A DNA stretch of 34,267 nt from an uncultured Chromatiaceae bacterium (GTDB taxonomy: Bacteria; Pseudomonadota; Gammaproteobacteria; Enterobacterales; Alteromonadaceae). Both the position numbers and the translations under genes were made by a program. The notes beneath the pieces were generated by a model. The model saw nothing but the letters and a program-made list of their open reading frames with translations. It was not told where the DNA came from and searched no databases. This document shows positions 15,589 through 23,657 of this stretch, one piece after another. The stretch lies in assembly GCA_937978655.1 (NCBI GenBank), contig CALJUX010000079.1:1-34267 (forward strand), written 5' to 3'. Each line of letters opens with the position of its first letter. The stretch's first letter is position 1.

Positions 15589-16563
15589 ATGCAAAGTTTC
15601 TGGATGAGTGCTGAGCAACTGGCTCAGCTGTCAAACAATCTGTCTTCCGCTTTTATCAGTCCGCTCCCGGCGTTTCAGCTGCTGAAAATCAGCGGCGCTG
15701 ACCAGCAAAAGTTCCTGCAGGGTCAGGTGACCTGTGACGTCACGCAAATCAGCAGCGAGCATTTCCTGCGTGGCGCCCACTGTGATGCCAAAGGAAAAAT
15801 GTGGGGGACATTTCACTTATTGCAGGCGGGCGACGACTTATTGTGGCTGGCTTTTCGCGACGAACTGCAGGCATCGCTGGCGCAGCTGAGAAAATTCGGC
15901 GTGTTTTCTAAAGTCAGTTTCACCGAAGTGCAGGACCACTACGCCGTGTTTGGTATTGGCGGGGCCGACAGCGCGGCTTTACTGGATCAGCTTGGTTATC
16001 CGCAACCGGCGATTGGCCAGCAACAAGCCGTGGCCGGGGGCTATTTATTAGGCCTCGCCGCCGATCACTTTGTATTAATTCTGGCCGTCGACGCCGCGAA
16101 AACCTTGTGGCAACAGCAACAGGCGCTGATGGCCGCGCCGACCCGCTGGCTGGCCCAGCATATCGCGCATGGTATGCCGTATCTTGAGCAGCCATTGCTT
16201 GGTGAATATGTGCCACAACAACTGAACCTGCAGGCATTAGATGCCATCAGCTTTACCAAAGGCTGTTACATGGGCCAGGAAATGGTGGCGCGGATGAAGT
16301 ACCTCGGTAAAAACAAAAGAGCCATGTACCTTTTACAAGCTCAGACCGGACATACGCCAGTGGCCGGCAGCGATATTGAGCTGCAACTGGAGCAAAACTG
16401 GCGGCGCAGCGGCGTGGTGGTCAATGCGGTGAACATTCAGGGCCAACTGCAACTGCTGGCCGTATTGCCCAATGATATCAGCACAACCGACCATTTCCGG
16501 CTGGCGACAGAACCCGATGTCGGCTTACAATTACAACCTTTACCTTATTCAATCACCCCCTGA
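15589..16563 (+). CDS. ygfZ: tRNA-modifying protein YgfZ (folate-binding, Fe-S cluster assembly)
   Basis: 324 residues from ATG 15589 (E. coli 326), which follows CGGGAG; a GTG at 15520 is in frame but too far upstream. YgfZ is a folate-binding relative of the glycine-cleavage T protein that supports a subset of Fe-S enzymes, such as the tRNA methylthiolase MiaB. The family signature KGCYMGQE is at 224-231, with the essential Cys226. FLQGQVTCDV (42-51) and CDAKGKMWGTF (65-75) are the conserved N-terminal blocks. Its stop (TGA) is part of the ribosome-binding site of slyD, and sdhE lies on its other side, as in E. coli. Confidence 0.94.
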   Translation: MQSFWMSAEQLAQLSNNLSSAFISPLPAFQLLKISGADQQKFLQGQVTCDVTQISSEHFLRGAHCDAKGKMWGTFHLLQAGDDLLWLAFRDELQASLAQLRKFGVFSKVSFTEVQDHYAVFGIGGADSAALLDQLGYPQPAIGQQQAVAGGYLLGLAADHFVLILAVDAAKTLWQQQQALMAAPTRWLAQHIAHGMPYLEQPLLGEYVPQQLNLQALDAISFTKGCYMGQEMVARMKYLGKNKRAMYLLQAQTGHTPVAGSDIELQLEQNWRRSGVVVNAVNIQGQLQLLAVLPNDISTTDHFRLATEPDVGLQLQPLPYSITP

Positions 16564-16570
16564 GGTCCTC

Positions 16571-17059
16571 ATGACTATTCAACACAATAAAGTCGTCGCC
16601 ATGCACTACAGCGTCAGCGATGCCAACGGCAACGAACTCGACAGCTCTTTTGGCGCCGAACCTTTAGTGTTTATCCACGGCACCGGTTCGCTGATCAGCG
16701 GCCTCGAGAAAGTTCTGACCGGTAAACAAGCTGGCGACAAGTTCACGGTTGCTATCGCTGCTGCCGATGCTTACGGCGAACGTCACGACGAGCTGACTCA
16801 GGCGGTGCCACGCGCTTTGTTTGAGGGGATGGAAGTTGCAGTGGGTATGCGGTTTCGCGCTGCAGGCCCGGACGGCAATGAACAATCCGTGATTGTACTG
16901 GATGTGACCGACGAAGAAGTGGTGGTCGACGGCAATCATCCGCTGTCTGGTATCGATCTGACGTTTGATATCGAAGTGCTGTTAGTACGCGACGCCACTG
17001 CGGATGAGCTGGCGCACGGCCATGCCCACGGCATGGATGGCCATTCCGGTCACGATTAA
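16571..17059 (+). CDS. slyD: FKBP-type peptidyl-prolyl isomerase, SlyD type
   Basis: 162 residues from ATG 16571, preceded by GAGG. SlyD-type proteins isomerise peptidyl-prolyl bonds and chaperone unfolded chains; the His-rich tail binds nickel in E. coli. The FKBP part shows VAMHYSVSDANGNELDSSFG and FIHGTGSLISGLEKVLTGKQAGDK. The inserted chaperone flap spans about 70-125 and ends near NHPLSGIDLTFDIEVL. The tail (HGHAHGMDGHSGHD) is much shorter than in E. coli SlyD and lacks Cys, so nickel binding may be weaker. It is translationally tied to ygfZ. Confidence 0.9.
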   Translation: MTIQHNKVVAMHYSVSDANGNELDSSFGAEPLVFIHGTGSLISGLEKVLTGKQAGDKFTVAIAAADAYGERHDELTQAVPRALFEGMEVAVGMRFRAAGPDGNEQSVIVLDVTDEEVVVDGNHPLSGIDLTFDIEVLLVRDATADELAHGHAHGMDGHSGHD

Positions 17060-17065
17060 TAGTAA

Positions 17066-17095
17066 CGGCAGGCCGGCGATCCGCACGGCCTGCCG
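17066..17095 (+). terminator. GC-rich hairpin after slyD
   Basis: CGGCAGGCC (17066-17074) pairs perfectly with GGCCTGCCG (17087-17095) 6 bases past the slyD stop. No T run follows directly; the next Ts are at 17115-17120. It may end transcription weakly or protect the 3' end of the ygfZ-slyD mRNA. Confidence 0.45.
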
Positions 17096-17145
17096 CCTTC
17101 GGCGCTGCCGGAGTCTTTTTACCGCCCTGCTGTACTTCCCATCAC

Positions 17146-17174
17146 TTGGTCAGACCAGAAAAACCTGTTATAAA
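17146..17174 (+). promoter_or_regulatory. Promoter for the DUF2804 gene
   Basis: TTGGTC (17146-17151) and TATAAA (17169-17174) are separated by 17 bases. The predicted start near 17181 leaves only about 20 bases of leader before the ATG at 17203, so codons further upstream cannot be part of the gene. Confidence 0.6.
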
Positions 17175-17202
17175 ATGCCATCACCTGTTGTGGATGCGCC
17201 TG

Positions 17203-18231
17203 ATGTCCAATTTGTCATACCAACCTGTGGTCACGCCGGCCCCTGCCACGCTGATCAATCACGACGGCCAGTTGCAGCAGGGATTATTTGACGCCTCAGT
17301 GCCCAAGCTGAATCTGCCCGCTTTCCGTTTACAGTCGGTGATGGACCAGCAAGTCAGCCGTCTGACCCAGCATTTTGCCTATAAACAATTTCAGTTTGTC
17401 TGCATCAGCGGCCCAGACTGGCTGCTGGCCGTCGCTATTGCCGATGTACGTTACCTTTGCTCCGGTTTTGCTTATTTGTATCAACAAGGTAAACCTGCAC
17501 GCGAATTTGCGCTGTTAGCGCCACTGGGTTTTGGCTGTCTGACCAGCGAGTCGGCGCAACAAGGCCGGGCAAGTATGGGCAAAGGCACAACACAGTGGCA
17601 AATCCACTGCGCCGCCACCGGCTGGGCTTTGTCGGTGCAGGCGCCAGGCTTAGCAGCAGAGTTGCAGCTGGATTTTGACCAGCAACAGCCGCTGGCCCTG
17701 GCGGCGCCGACCGGCTACAACGGCTGGACTTATACCGAGAAAAACAATGCGCTGCGCGTCAGCGGCAGCTTGCTGCTCGATGGTCAGTCATTGGATCTGA
17801 CTGAAGCCCGTGGTGGTATCGATTTCTCCGCCGGTTTTATGCGCCGTGAAACCAGCTGGCGCTGGAGTTCAATCAATACCCTGCTGGACGGTGCACCCTT
17901 TGGCCTGAATCTGGCAGCCGGTGTCAATGAAACCGGACTTTGCGAAAACGCTCTGTGGTATCAGGGTAAAATCCAGCACTTAAGCCCGGCCCGCTTTGAG
18001 TTTGATCGCGGTCAAGCCACGCCGTGGCACATGACGACATTATGCGGTGAAGTCGACGTGACCTTCAGCCCAGACTTTTGCCGGCAGGAAAAGCTGCAGC
18101 TTGGTTTGCTGGCCAGTAATTTTCGCCAGTATGCAGGGTATTACAATGGTACAGTGCGGCTACAGAGTGGCCAGATCCTGCAGCTGCAGAATTGTCTGGG
18201 ACTGGCAGAAGACCACTACGCCAAATGGTGA
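17203..18231 (+). CDS. DUF2804 family protein
   Basis: 342 residues from ATG 17203; an ATG at 17194 is possible, and neither has a clear ribosome-binding site. The sequence fits the DUF2804 family of unknown function: an N-terminal TPAPATLINHDGQLQQGLFD block, a central NGWTYTEKN segment, LTEARGGIDFSAGFMRRETSWRWSS-like residues, and a C-terminal GYYNGTVRLQSGQ followed by a GLAEDHYAKW ending that is characteristic. There is no signal peptide or membrane helix. The predicted content is mainly beta; related folds include lipocalin-like hydroxylases such as CrtC, so a lipid or terpenoid ligand is conceivable but unproven. It has its own promoter and lies between slyD and creA on the same strand. 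Confidence 0.75.
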   Translation: MSNLSYQPVVTPAPATLINHDGQLQQGLFDASVPKLNLPAFRLQSVMDQQVSRLTQHFAYKQFQFVCISGPDWLLAVAIADVRYLCSGFAYLYQQGKPAREFALLAPLGFGCLTSESAQQGRASMGKGTTQWQIHCAATGWALSVQAPGLAAELQLDFDQQQPLALAAPTGYNGWTYTEKNNALRVSGSLLLDGQSLDLTEARGGIDFSAGFMRRETSWRWSSINTLLDGAPFGLNLAAGVNETGLCENALWYQGKIQHLSPARFEFDRGQATPWHMTTLCGEVDVTFSPDFCRQEKLQLGLLASNFRQYAGYYNGTVRLQSGQILQLQNCLGLAEDHYAKW

Positions 18232-18291
18232 TCCGGCCCGGTCAGTGTTCTGGCATTGGACTGAATTGACGTTTTAACACAAGGAGTTGCT

Positions 18292-18789
18292 ATGTATTTT
18301 TCCACACGTCTGCTGAGCTGTGGCCTGATGTTGTCTGTGCTGACCGCATGCTCGCCCAAAGAAGTCGGTGATGTCAGCCTCGGGCTTTTCACCACAAAAG
18401 ATATTAAAATTCAGACATTTAACGACCCGGCCATTGCCGGCGTCACCTGCCATATCAGCCATGTCGAAGCGGATTTATCCTTGGCGGATCCGTCCGATAT
18501 GTCGATTGCCTGTCGTCAGACCGGCGAAATTACCGCACAGATGCTCAGCAAAATCGACAAATCCAAATCCGGTGAAGTCATTTTTACCGCGTCCAAAAGC
18601 ATTTTGTTTAAGCATTTGAAAATCCGCCGGATTTTTGATGCCGATAACAGAACACTGGTGTATTTGTCTTATTCAACCAAAGAAAGCGCCGGCAGCGACA
18701 AACACTCGCTGACCACAGTCCCGCTGTGGGGCAGCAAAGCCTGGCAAGAGCTGGAAGCACAACAACAGGCGGCGTCTGCCGGCAAATAA
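18292..18789 (+). CDS. creA: CreA-family lipoprotein
   Basis: 165 residues after an AGGAG site. The N-terminus is a lipoprotein signal with lipobox LTAC and Cys20 as the predicted acylated residue, so the protein should be membrane-anchored; E. coli CreA has a plain signal peptide instead. The body matches CreA: IKIQTFNDPAIAGVTCHIS, an ISCQ-like IACRQTGEI, GEVIFTASKSILFKHLKIRRI and YLSYSTK. CreA is a periplasmic protein of unknown activity, first named from the cre locus, although no creBCD genes are here. It converges on the piuC gene. Confidence 0.82.
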   Translation: MYFSTRLLSCGLMLSVLTACSPKEVGDVSLGLFTTKDIKIQTFNDPAIAGVTCHISHVEADLSLADPSDMSIACRQTGEITAQMLSKIDKSKSGEVIFTASKSILFKHLKIRRIFDADNRTLVYLSYSTKESAGSDKHSLTTVPLWGSKAWQELEAQQQAASAGK

Positions 18790-18802
18790 ATCCAGCCGCG
18801 GT

Positions 18803-18829
18803 GGCACGAGGCCTGATTGGCCGCGTGCC
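18803..18829. terminator. Hairpin between the converging creA and piuC genes
   Basis: GGCACG-A-GGCC and GGCC-G-CGTGCC flank a 5-base loop, a 10-pair stem with one mismatch. It lies in the 70-base gap between the two stop codons. No T run follows on either strand, so it is only a probable transcription end. Confidence 0.4.
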
Positions 18830-18859
18830 GGCGGTGGCTGCGTTGGTTGGCGGCGCAAA

Positions 18860-19540
18860 TTACAGTTCAGCCCACATCCGCAGCAGATTATGATAATGCC
18901 CGGTCAGTGCCAGCACTTCACTGCAATCGCCCAGTTGCTGGCGCAGGCTCTGGATTTGTTGGTCCAGCGAATACAACAACGCGCGTTTGGCATCATCGCG
19001 AATTTGGCTTTGGCTCCAGAAAAAACTGCACACCCGCTCGCCACGGGTGACCGGCAGTACCTGATGCAGGCTGGTCGACGGGTATAAAATCAGGTCACCG
19101 GCCGGCAATTTGACCTGGTGTTCACCGTAGGTATCCATCACCTGCAATTCACCTCCGTCGTATTCATCCGGTTCGGACAAAAACAAAGTCGAAGACACGT
19201 CAGTTCTTAAACTTAAAGTGCTGCCCGGTAAAATCCGGATTGCGCCATCGACGTGCAAGCCATAATGCTCACCACCGCTGTAGGCATTAAATAATGGCGG
19301 CACAGTGCGCAGCGGCAAGGCCGCCGACAAGAACTGCGGATGTTGGTATAACCGCTGCAAAATCAGCGCACCCAGTTCACGCGCCAGCGGGCTGTCGACA
19401 GCTAACTGGCGGTTATGCTTCACTTGTGCCCCTTGTGGCCCGACCGTAGCCCGGCCGTCGGTCCAGCCACTTTGTGCCAGCAAACGACGAAATTCAGCCA
19501 CTTCCGCTTTGCTTAACACGGCAGGAATATGTAATAACAT
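18860..19540 (-). CDS. piuC: PKHD-type Fe(II)/2-oxoglutarate hydroxylase (PiuC/YbiX)
   Basis: 226 residues from ATG 19540 (MLLHIPAVLSK), after GAGGTG; this matches the E. coli YbiX start. It belongs to the prolyl-4-hydroxylase-like Fe(II)- and 2-oxoglutarate-dependent oxygenases. The iron ligands are His96 and Asp98 (GLHVDGA) and His159 (SLHQV), with Arg169 as the likely 2-oxoglutarate anchor. A helical C-terminal tail follows, ending YHNLLRMWAEL. The family is Fur-controlled and travels with Fiu-type receptors; the substrate is not established, although action on the siderophore or receptor has been suggested. It follows the TonB receptor gene after 63 bases containing a terminator-like hairpin. 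Confidence 0.92.
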   Translation of the reverse strand: MLLHIPAVLSKAEVAEFRRLLAQSGWTDGRATVGPQGAQVKHNRQLAVDSPLARELGALILQRLYQHPQFLSAALPLRTVPPLFNAYSGGEHYGLHVDGAIRILPGSTLSLRTDVSSTLFLSEPDEYDGGELQVMDTYGEHQVKLPAGDLILYPSTSLHQVLPVTRGERVCSFFWSQSQIRDDAKRALLYSLDQQIQSLRQQLGDCSEVLALTGHYHNLLRMWAEL

Positions 19541-19553
19541 CAGACACCTCAAT

Positions 19554-19580
19554 GGAAAAAGGCAGCGATTTGGCTGCCTT
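19554..19580 (-). terminator. Terminator or attenuator between the TonB receptor gene and piuC
   Basis: On the minus strand AAGGCAGC (19580-19573), a 6-base loop and GCTGCCTT (19566-19559) form an 8-pair stem followed by more Ts. It ends only about 15 bases before the piuC start, so it may lower piuC expression relative to the receptor rather than end the operon. Confidence 0.62.
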
Positions 19581-19603
19581 ATAAAACGGAACGGTTCGTC
19601 GTG

Positions 19604-21880
19604 TCAGAACGCGACATTTACCCCCAGCTTCGCAGAGCGCGGTGTGCCGTTAAAATACCGTGAACCACCGTTGTTCAGACCCTGGATATATTCTTCATCC
19701 AGCAGGTTATACAGGTTGAACTGCACTGTGACTGTTGGGTTGACTTCATAAGACGCCATCGCATCGGCCACCCAATAATCCGGCACTTCCAGTACTGAAC
19801 TGGTCAGCGGGTTCAGGTTGGTGGTATTCGAACGGGCGACCGAATCGTTATAACGCACACCACCACCGACTTTCAGCTTGTCGTATGTGTAAGTCCCCCA
19901 CATCGTGAAAGTGGTCTTTGGCGTCCACTGGATCACCGCACCTTCAGTCGGCGAGGTGCTGTAACGGGCGCCGCGGGTGATTTTCGGGTTCAGCAATGCC
20001 AGACCGGCGTTTAACTCGAAATTGGCAAATGGTGAACCGACCAGCGCGAACTCCACACCACGGACGGTCTTTTCACCCAGTGGCACATAAGTGTTCACAT
20101 CATCGCGCACCAGCTCGTTTTTGTTGATGGTTTCAAACACGGCTGCGGTCGCAAACAGGTTTTTATCCAGCAGCTGCCATTTGGTGCCCAGCTCCAGATT
20201 AGAGCCTTTTTGCGGGTCCAGCATCGGGTTATTCTGGTTAGTGGCCGCAGTGCTCAGTGAGAAACTGGTACCGCCTGGTGGTAACTGTGAAGTCGCGTAA
20301 GACAGATAAACAGAACCATTTTCTGTTGGCTTATAGTTAGCGCCGACTTTGTAACTCAGCAAATTATCTGACTTGCGGGCTTCTGAGCCCAGCAGAGTGC
20401 CAAGCGGAATGGTTTGTGGCGTGGCGGCCGCTTGCACAGTGATCAGGTTGGTATCGGTGTTGTAATGCTCGGCACGGACCCCGGCGCTGATTTGCCACTG
20501 CGGATTCAGGTCAATAGTGTCGAGGAAATACAGCGCTGCTGTGCTGGTATTGCCGTCGGTCTTGGCGCCGGTACGCACCGGCATGACAAATACATCAGCC
20601 GTAGACGGGTTGTACAGGTTGGCATTAACCTGCGTGGTGCCGGCCGGTAAACCCAGCGTGTAGTTCAGCTGGCTTTCAAAGCTGAATTCTACGCCGGAGG
20701 CGATGTTGTGCGTCAAGGTACCTTGTTGCAGCGTGGCATTGAGGTTGGTCTGGTTAATCAGAATTTGGTTTTGCTGATCTTTGCCCTGACGCGAGCGGGT
20801 CACCTGCCAGGTATCCTGATTGGTTTTTGTTGCCGTTGGGATCACCAGCGCATTCATGCCAGTCAGCACATAATCCTGCGACGACACCCCATAACGGCTG
20901 GTATTCTGTAATTTGATATTGTCGGCAAAATCATGCTCAACCCGCAGCGTCAGCATGTCGGCGACTACATGGTCAAAATCGTTTTTGCTGCCGTAGAAAT
21001 TACTGACATCAACTTTGCGGTACGCCGGGCCATCACCTTTCGGGAATGCTGCGGCATAAACACTGCTGTAAAAGCCTTCGGTACCGACGGTTGGCAAACC
21101 GCCGTCCTGAATATTGTCCTGCTGTACATGCAACAGGTTCAGTGTGGTGCGGGTTTGGGTATTGAGGCCAAACGCCAGCGAAGCGGCGATGCCGGTGGTA
21201 TTGTTTTCTACTACATCGCGGTCAACCACGCCGCTGTCCTGGCGCAATAAGTTCACGCGAATAGCGGCATTGTCGATGGCCAACGCCTGATTCACATCAG
21301 CGCTGACGCGTTTGTGTGAACCTGACCCCACTGTCGCGCTGCCAGTGGTGAAGCTGTCCAGCGTGGCCGCTTTGCTGCTCATATTGATATAACCGCTGGA
21401 CGCGCCACGGCCGTTATCGACGCCAGCCGGGCCTTTGGCGATTTCGACTTGTTCAGTGTTAAAAGTATCGCGACTGATAGTGCCTAAATCGCGGATGCCA
21501 TCCACGTAGATGCTACTTTGTGTATCAAAACCGCGCATAAAAATCGAATCACCGGTGGCGGTGTTGCCGTTTTCACCCATCAGCATGGTGATGCCCGGCG
21601 TGTTACGCAAAGTTTCAGACAAAGTGTTGGCTTGCTGTTGCCGGAACAGCTCTTTTTTCAGCACCACAATTGTTTGCGGCGTATCGACCAACGGCTTTAC
21701 CTGCTTGGCGGAGCTGGCCTTTTCGGCGATGAGTTCGGTTGAAATCGCACTGCCTTTGACTTCCACTTCGGCCAGTTTGCCGGTGTCCTGTGCATAAGCT
21801 GCCGGCATCGCCAGCAGCAGCGCCGACGCCAGAGCAGCCGGATACGGTTGAGAATGTTTCTTTGATTTGATTAACGACAT
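19604..21880 (-). CDS. TonB-dependent siderophore receptor, Fiu-like
   Basis: 758 residues, similar in size to E. coli Fiu (760). The signal peptide ends near AAYAQ (about residue 31). The plug domain follows with VDTPQTIVVLKKELF (about 68-82), NTPGITMLMGENGNTATGDSIFMRGFD and VEIAKGPAGVDNGRGASSGYINM, typical of catecholate-type receptors. A 22-strand barrel fills the rest and ends in Phe (LGVNVAF). These proteins import ferric siderophores, mostly monomeric catechols, using TonB-ExbBD energy. The Fiu/CirA class and the following piuC gene suggest a catechol substrate, but this is inferred from context. The ATG follows AGGGATCTGACC, and two Fur-like palindromes overlap its promoter. Confidence 0.88.
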   Translation of the reverse strand: MSLIKSKKHSQPYPAALASALLLAMPAAYAQDTGKLAEVEVKGSAISTELIAEKASSAKQVKPLVDTPQTIVVLKKELFRQQQANTLSETLRNTPGITMLMGENGNTATGDSIFMRGFDTQSSIYVDGIRDLGTISRDTFNTEQVEIAKGPAGVDNGRGASSGYINMSSKAATLDSFTTGSATVGSGSHKRVSADVNQALAIDNAAIRVNLLRQDSGVVDRDVVENNTTGIAASLAFGLNTQTRTTLNLLHVQQDNIQDGGLPTVGTEGFYSSVYAAAFPKGDGPAYRKVDVSNFYGSKNDFDHVVADMLTLRVEHDFADNIKLQNTSRYGVSSQDYVLTGMNALVIPTATKTNQDTWQVTRSRQGKDQQNQILINQTNLNATLQQGTLTHNIASGVEFSFESQLNYTLGLPAGTTQVNANLYNPSTADVFVMPVRTGAKTDGNTSTAALYFLDTIDLNPQWQISAGVRAEHYNTDTNLITVQAAATPQTIPLGTLLGSEARKSDNLLSYKVGANYKPTENGSVYLSYATSQLPPGGTSFSLSTAATNQNNPMLDPQKGSNLELGTKWQLLDKNLFATAAVFETINKNELVRDDVNTYVPLGEKTVRGVEFALVGSPFANFELNAGLALLNPKITRGARYSTSPTEGAVIQWTPKTTFTMWGTYTYDKLKVGGGVRYNDSVARSNTTNLNPLTSSVLEVPDYWVADAMASYEVNPTVTVQFNLYNLLDEEYIQGLNNGGSRYFNGTPRSAKLGVNVAF

Positions 21881-21930
21881 GGTCAGATCCCTTTTTACTG
21901 CCGGTAAGGCTGCTTTATTTTTCGGGCGCC

Positions 21931-21959
21931 ATGTTATCGAGATCTATTCTTATTTGCAA
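21931..21959 (-). promoter_or_regulatory. Promoter of the TonB receptor-piuC operon
   Basis: On the minus strand TTGCAA (21959-21954) and TAACAT (21936-21931) are spaced by 17 bases; each matches 4 of 6 consensus positions. The start would be near 21924, giving a leader of about 44 bases. Confidence 0.55.
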
Positions 21960-21977
21960 ATAGGAATTACTCCTATT
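21959..21977. promoter_or_regulatory. Fur-box-like palindrome
   Basis: AATAGGA and TCCTATT surround ATTAC, a 19-base inverted repeat abutting the -35 box of the receptor promoter. Compared by hand with the AATGATAATnATTATCATT form of the Fur box, 11 of 18 non-central positions match. A weaker second candidate is the minus-strand AATAAGAATAGATCTCGAT at 21936-21954, between -35 and -10. The position, operon content and symmetry favour iron-dependent repression. Confidence 0.55.
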
Positions 21978-22061
21978 CGTGTTTTGTTGATATTCGGTTT
22001 GCACTGATGCCGGGTTTGGTTCAGACATCTTCTGGCTGGCAATAAGCGGATCATGGCTTAT

Positions 22062-22089
22062 AAAAAAACCACCCGAAGGTGGTTTTTTT
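22062..22089 (-). terminator. Rho-independent terminator after lysS
   Basis: AAAAAAACCACC (22062-22073) and GGTGGTTTTTTT (22078-22089) pair completely around a TTCG tetraloop (minus-strand reading). A long T run ends the stem on either strand. It closes the xerD-dsbC-recJ-prfB-lysS transcript 16 bases past the lysS stop. The remainder of the 21978-22061 gap shows nothing else. Confidence 0.92.
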
Positions 22090-22104
22090 CAAGACATCAA
22101 CAGC

Positions 22105-23631
22105 TTAGCTGCCGTGTTTGTCGGTATGACGCATATGCGGGAACAGGATCACGTCGCGGATGCTTGGCGCGTCGGCCAGTAACATCACCAGACGGTCGAT
22201 ACCAATGCCCTGGCCTGCGGTTGGCGGTAAACCGTGTTCCAGTGCGGTAACAAAATCTTCGTCGTAGTACATGGCTTCGTCGTCACCGGCTTCTTTTTGT
22301 GCCACTTGCTCGCGGAAGCGTTCGGCCTGGTCTTCAGCGTCGTTTAACTCACTGAAGCCGTTGCCCAGTTCACGGCCGCCGATGAAGAATTCAAAGCGGT
22401 CAGTGATCTCCGGGTTGTGGTCGTTGCGACGTGCCAAAGGCGAAATCTCAGCCGGGTATTCAGTGATAAAAGTTGGTTGTTGCAGCTTGGTTTCGACCAG
22501 CTCGTCAAACACTTCCATCAGAATACGGCCGTGACCGTAATTGGCTTTGACTTCAATGCCTAAGGATTTTGCCAGTGTTGCCACCGCTTCACGCGTGGTC
22601 AGCTGCTCCAGCTTCACATCCGGGTTGTAGTGCAGGATAGATTCTGTCACTGACATGCGCGCAAATGGCTTGCCGAAGTCGAAAATATGGCCCTGATAAG
22701 GCACTTCTGTGGTGCCGAGCACTGACTGCGCTAAACCGCGGAACAGTTCTTCGGTCAGGTCCATCAGGTCGTTGTAATCGGCATAAGCCCAGTAGAATTC
22801 CAGCATGGTGAATTCCGGGTTATGCCGGGTCGACACGCCTTCGTTACGGAAGTTACGGTTCAGTTCAAATACTTTTTCAAAACCACCAACCACTAAGCGT
22901 TTTAAATACAGCTCTGGCGCGATACGCAGGAACATCTGCATATCCAGCGCATTGTGGTGGGTTTCAAACGGACGGGCTGAAGCGCCACCCGGGATGCTTT
23001 GCAGCATTGGGGTTTCGACTTCTAAAAAGCCCTTGCTGTTAAAAAACTGGCGAATGTACGCCACTGTTTTTGAACGGATTAAAAAGGTTTTGCGCGATGG
23101 CTCGTTCACAATCAGGTCTAAATAACGCTGACGGTAACAGGCTTCCTGGTCGGTTAAACCGTGGAATTTGTCCGGCAGTGGCCGCAGTGCTTTGGTCAGC
23201 AAACGGATCTCATCGAGCCAAACGGTCAGTTCACCGGTCTGGGTTTTAAACAGCGTGCCGCTGCCACCGATGATGTCGCCTAAGTCCCACTTTTTAAAGC
23301 CTTCGTTGTAGACGTTTTCTGCCAGGCTGTCGCGTGCGACATACAGCTGAATTTTGCCGCCAACGTCCTGAATCGTCGTGAAGCTGGCTTTGCCCATAAT
23401 ACGGCGCAGCATCATCCGACCGGCCACAGTGACACGGATTTTCTTCTCTTCCAGCTCTTCTTTGCTCAGGTGCTCATACTGCGCCAGGATCTGGTCTGAA
23501 GTGGCGTCGCGGCGGAAATCATTCGGGAATGGATTGCCCTGCTCACGCAATGCAGCCAGCTTATGTTTCCGCTCGGCGATCAGCTTATTGACGTCCTGAT
23601 GTTCTTCAATCGGATTGTTTTGCTCAGACAT
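22105..23631 (-). CDS. lysS: Lysyl-tRNA synthetase, class II
   Basis: 508 residues (E. coli LysS 505). It charges tRNA-Lys with lysine in the cytoplasm. The N-terminal OB-fold anticodon-binding domain (about 60-150, VTVAGRMMLRRIMGKASF) precedes the class II catalytic core. Motif 1 is around FLEVETPMLQSIPGGASARPF, motif 2 FRNEGVSTRHNPEF, and motif 3 GIGIDRLVMLL. AGGA precedes the ATG. As in E. coli and many gammaproteobacteria it follows prfB, 26 bases downstream. Confidence 0.97.
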   Translation of the reverse strand: MSEQNNPIEEHQDVNKLIAERKHKLAALREQGNPFPNDFRRDATSDQILAQYEHLSKEELEEKKIRVTVAGRMMLRRIMGKASFTTIQDVGGKIQLYVARDSLAENVYNEGFKKWDLGDIIGGSGTLFKTQTGELTVWLDEIRLLTKALRPLPDKFHGLTDQEACYRQRYLDLIVNEPSRKTFLIRSKTVAYIRQFFNSKGFLEVETPMLQSIPGGASARPFETHHNALDMQMFLRIAPELYLKRLVVGGFEKVFELNRNFRNEGVSTRHNPEFTMLEFYWAYADYNDLMDLTEELFRGLAQSVLGTTEVPYQGHIFDFGKPFARMSVTESILHYNPDVKLEQLTTREAVATLAKSLGIEVKANYGHGRILMEVFDELVETKLQQPTFITEYPAEISPLARRNDHNPEITDRFEFFIGGRELGNGFSELNDAEDQAERFREQVAQKEAGDDEAMYYDEDFVTALEHGLPPTAGQGIGIDRLVMLLADAPSIRDVILFPHMRHTDKHGS

Positions 23632-23657
23632 ATTCAGTTCCTGATTTTAAGCGAAAA

